From Ignelater luminosus (lineage: Eukaryota > Arthropoda > Insecta > Coleoptera > Elateridae): a stretch of 64,000 nt of DNA. Position numbers and translations under genes: made by a program. Location of the stretch: the NCBI GenBank assembly GCA_011009095.1, contig VTPC01004656.1, forward strand, positions 1 to 64,000, written 5' to 3'. The notes beneath the pieces are model-generated. The model was not told the DNA's origin and did not search any database. It was given only the letters and a program-made list of their open reading frames with translations. Shown here one piece after another: positions 59,865 to 64,000 of the stretch. Each line of letters begins with the position of its first letter. The first letter of the stretch is position 1.

Positions 59865-62800
59865 CTGACGTCATTAGACGTCATCTTTGTCACGTATTAT
59901 CAAAAGCTTTATTTTCCAGTATGACGTCAACAAGACGTCTACTTTGCCATTAAATGACTTCTTTTTCACATTCTGATATGGCGTATATGACTTTATTTCT
60001 CAATATTTTACGATTTTGGAAGCAGGAACCAACACTATTTCTGTCCTCGCACCAATAAAATTCACACAGAATGCGCTTAGAATATTTTGTTTGTTTTTCA
60101 ATATTATGTAGGAAGTAATTAAACGCAAACAAAGATTTGATAAAGTTAAAGCAAAAAATCTGTTTTATTGTCCTTGAATCGATTTCTTACCAATTTGGTG
60201 GTTGTTGTTGAAAGCGTTGTTTAATCAAAGAACGTATGGGTAATTTCGTCTAACACTGACTGAAAATGATTTCTATATTTATGATTCAAACATTTGAAAG
60301 ACAAACGGAGGAGGAAATTTTTGACACATTTTCAATAATTCTTGAATTGAACAAGTATGGTATTCTCAATATTCATCATCATTACTAACCGGTTGTTGGA
60401 CTAATCAAGTAAGTTCAGTTTTTCGAATCAATGAAGTTTTTCTTACTAATAGTTACTTTTATTTTTAGTTTTCTAAATGGAGGTTCACTAGAGAAAAAAA
60501 AAGATTTTCTGTTATTACATTAGAACTCTCGCTAGGATAACCAAAATCAATGTGAAAACAACAAAATGCCCTGTCAGGAATACAAAACTGTTTGTTGCTA
60601 TATAATGGTAGAAACGTTTCGGCAATTGTCTTAAACCGAAATGAAGGTTATCACAATCAGAAATTTTTTGGCCGTTTTTTATACTGCTTGGCGAAGTATG
60701 CAAAGATCTGGAATTGCTTCAGAGCACACTAAATCCTGAGGCGGGTCCCAAACAGACCAAGTTGACTTGATCCCTCCGTAACTTAAAAAGGAATTGTAAA
60801 CAAAATGTGACAAAACTAGTAACAGTAGATGCAATTGAGTTCCAATTCAAGATATGCAAGAATATAGAAGGAGTTGATGTCATTTTCGGTCAAACTGGAA
60901 GCGATAGAACATTCCAGATTGCGTCAGATAATGATATTTAATGATTATAATAAGCTTGCTTGTAATTTTTCTGTTTTAATAAATACCTAGTAAGAAATAG
61001 AAGCCTATCCCGACTTTCGTTGACACCCGGTATATAATACAAACTTTTTAAAACTAAAAAATAAGAAGCAAGTTAGCAAATTAGAAATTAAAGATTTCCT
61101 TTTTTTATTAAAGTTACCTAATTTTCTAACGTTTACTCAATTTTCAGTAGCAAATAAACTTTCAGCTGAATGATAAGATGTTAGCTAACTTTTCGAATAG
61201 TTGATTATGTTTGCCTTCAGCTTGGCAAATAAGATTCAGAAGATAAAGCTCCATGTTCTATTAATATGAGAATAAGCGTTAATACTATTAGATTAAAATG
61301 TAAGTATGTAGTTCTACCCCTTGATTGAGAAAGTTGTTTTGTTCGTTTGCTAATTCATTTAAGTAATTCGTTATTCAAAAAGAAAATGTAATAACTACTA
61401 AGTATATCTTCCCATTAATAAGTTTCTCTCATTCACTCTACGAATAAGGTTTTTGAATCTTTTGTGTTAGTTAACTAAATTTGAAAATGTTTTCAGGCCC
61501 CGTATCTAATAGTTAAATTTAAAATGATCAAATCTACGGAGTAGCTATGCTAGAATGTTTCTAAGATAAACTCTGAATATGCGATTTCAAAAAACTTGCA
61601 TGCGCTATCAAAAAATTCTAGATAAAGAAACAGATTTTTTGTAAAGAAACGAAAAAAGCTTTTAAATATAAATGCCACATACTTAAACAACTTAAGGGTC
61701 TAATAAGCAGAAAACGAGTAGTTAACAAAAAACAGAAAAGATAAATCAAACATATTCTAAGAATTCATGTAGGTATTTCATTAAAAAAACTTCTGTGAAA
61801 CAAGCAAATGCCTTAAAGCACGGATAATATATTAAAGTAATTGCAAGAAAAGCTATAGTTAAAAATCCTCTGAATTATATGGTAGAATCTTCAAAAATTA
61901 TATAAAAATTGTCTTTACACATTAGGATACGCGTTATGTTTCTAACAATTCATGTGGAATTACCTAAACTGATAACTATAAGAAAATTGTAACAAAATTT
62001 ATGTAGCGTATTAACTTCAATAATTTAAATATTTTATTATTTTCTATTTTCCTTTAGTAAGCCACTAACAGTTTTGTAAATAAGTTAACTGACCTAAATG
62101 TTGAAACTGTTTTACGTTACAATTTTGTAACAACAATGTTAAGAACTGTCTGATAATATTTTTGTTCATGCAGGTTATTTGCAATAGATTGAAACTGCAA
62201 GCGATGCATTTTATTCATAAGCTACTTATTGTTGCATCACGTTAATTACGACACAAAATATACCACCACAAATAGGAAGATTTTTGTTAAAAGTAATAAA
62301 ATCAAATGAAATCTAATAAGTCTTGTTCTTCAGTTCTTCATTTTTCTAAATTTCATGATTAGTTTCACAGTTATAAACTTTTGAGAATTCTCTGATGTCA
62401 TATCACGGTCATGCAACAAACAAAAATATTTATTTTGATTAAATTAAAAATTTTTCATGGACGATCACCAACCTTGATCCAGCTAGTATAATCGTATAGC
62501 CGAGCAACGTGCACCCTTGCACATTGTTATCAGTTGTGTAATAAATTTATTATAAAGTAATGTAATAGCAAATACATAAACACGACAATCTTATATATCT
62601 ATCGTTTTTCTTTGTTTATATTAATATATTGCACTTTTATAACTGCTTTCATTAAATAAAATTGAAAAGGCACAAAATTGCGTTATGTTTCAACATTGAG
62701 AAATCAAATTTAGTTATTTTTATTGTGATATATTATTGTTTATAAAACGTAAAATAACAATAGACTTAATCTTATTTGATAAAATGTTGTAATTCCTCAA

Positions 62801-64000
62801 AATCATCTTATTTATTTCTTCTATAAATAGATTACATGTTTATGTTGTTACATTTGATTACTTTAAATCAAGGATTCTTTTTTTTTAGTTCATAAAACTG
62901 GGTTAGTCACATATAGATTACGATGTAACATTAACGACTAATTTTTAAATTTACTGAAAGTTTAAAATCATTCTAATAAACAAAAGAAATAAAAAACAAA
63001 GTAAACAGAATTGCAAAAAAGGTTTAAAAATATAAATTTAAACTTTTTAGAATTCATGTATCTTCCATTAAAAATATATTATACAAAAGAAATTGCATCA
63101 AATTTCACTAAATGGACGGACACTTTCTCGGTCGTTGAACTACTAAGATAATTTTCAACGTAAATAAAACAGTAATTCAACATTTCATCTTAACTCTTTA
63201 GTCATAAACCACGCGACCACAAAATTCCTACATTCACGCAATTTTCTCAGCCTCCTTACTAAAATTAACAACACCAAAAATGATGATAAACTTTAACATT
63301 GCTCCCCTTTAAAGGGCCCTTAAACATAGTTGAGGGTGTGATAGAACGTAAACTAAACGCACACACACGCCTGTTAGTTTAAATTTAAAAGATTACCTTG
63401 TTTTATCATAAACAGTTTTCAAAAAGAAGCTCAGAAAATTTTAATGAAGTGTGTAGAGAGAGATTAATCTGTTATCTTCGGATATTTATGTGAGTACGTA
63501 ATTTAATATGTTATGGAAGAAAATTAGAGGTGAAATCTTATGATTTATAACGTAATACACGTTTTTGCACGATACATTCTAAAACTCCCAAAAAGATATT
63601 TTTTCTAAAAGTTCTATTCATTTTTTTAATATCGTAAACTGTACCGCTGGCCGTTTTAAGTTGTAAACAAATAAATAATAATCATTTAAGATTTTTATTA
63701 TTTTTTATTAGATACATTTGTTCTGGTTTGTTTTAATTACATTTGCAATATTATTGGATGGGTACTTATCTTGAACTAAAGCCAATGAAAGAAGACAATA
63801 ATTTTGAATGTAATATACGTTTCTCCCAGTGTTCGAAAATTGGACATAAGGATGTAAAAAAGAATAATTCATAGGTCAACAGTTTGTGGGTTGTTTATGG
63901 ACTGAAAGTAAAAGTAATGTTAGATGTTGTTGAAATATAAGTTAGCATACTTTTTCCACGATTTATAGAGGTGACAGTGGTGTTGATTTTTGTATTGGTC
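59865..64000. other. AT-rich stretch without a recognisable gene
   Basis: Four GACGTC hexamers lie at its start (59867-59939). GACACCCGGTATATA near 61024 resembles an element terminus without a partner. The open frames at 59950-60132 and 60515-60703 on the - strand have no family resemblance. The rest is AT-rich with no repeat pair or RNA gene that I can see. Confidence 0.4.

Noticed and set aside
61004-61035. Element terminus (GACACCCGGTATATA)
   Set aside because: No partner terminus was found within a plausible distance.
1-64000. CRISPR arrays, tRNA and rRNA genes, bacterial operons or prophage
   Set aside because: No regularly spaced direct repeats, no cloverleaf-compatible sequences, and the spliced gene and transposons show this is eukaryotic nuclear DNA.

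Overview
The window looks like AT-rich nuclear DNA of an animal, most likely an insect. The evidence is a spliced gene whose exons read as the Sm-like protein LSm11 of the U7 snRNP, together with arthropod-type transposons: a mariner element, Tc1-like remnants, a MULE-like transposase fragment, non-LTR retrotransposon fragments, and short foldback elements ending in the CAGGGTG / CACCCTG termini common in insect genomes. Nothing resembles prokaryotic organisation. There are no operons, no ribosome binding sites, no CRISPR arrays, and I found no tRNA or rRNA genes. A beetle or hemipteran would fit, but the sequence alone does not decide this.

Layout. From 1 to 17.9 kb there is no gene I can name. 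This part holds a decayed Tc1-like element (3.24 to about 4.7 kb), a 422-bp foldback MITE (12.25 kb), a diverged 200-bp tandem duplication (15.1 to 15.5 kb), a chimera of an interspersed repeat and the 3' end of a Tc1 element (16.4 to 16.9 kb), and a CpG-rich island at 9.6 to 9.87 kb that may be a promoter. From 17.9 to 32.4 kb lie the last three coding exons of an LSM11 orthologue on the + strand. They are separated by a 13.2-kb intron full of repeats and a 0.9-kb intron; the 5' coding exon or exons were not found. The large intron holds a MULE transposase C-terminal fragment and a non-autonomous Tc1-like element interrupted by a 100-N assembly gap. That gap is flanked by the same 43-44 bases on both sides, so it is probably a join artefact.

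From 33 to 36 kb there are three repeat elements (a GGCCGTCC-type repeat, a 340-bp foldback and a 380-bp foldback MITE). At 36.2 to 37.7 kb there are several possible but unrecognised exons. From 37.7 to 51 kb the sequence is AT-rich with no identifiable gene, apart from GC-rich islets at 39.3, 47.2 and 49.0 kb that could be promoters. From 51.1 to 52.4 kb two LINE 3' fragments of different families lie next to each other, both on the - strand. At 53.63 kb there is a 159-bp pogo-type MITE, and at 54.2 to 55.5 kb a nearly complete mariner element whose transposase is broken by one extra base. From 55.5 to 64 kb there are short unrecognised open frames and hAT-like MITEs (58 to 60 kb), then featureless AT-rich DNA.

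The only confidently identified host gene is LSM11. Its product, with LSm10, replaces SmD1/SmD2 in the U7 snRNP that processes replication-dependent histone mRNA 3' ends. I saw no convincing new biological system. The points most worth a second look are the false gap, the single-base lesion in the mariner, the missing LSM11 5' end, and a few unexplained open frames and GC-rich islets.
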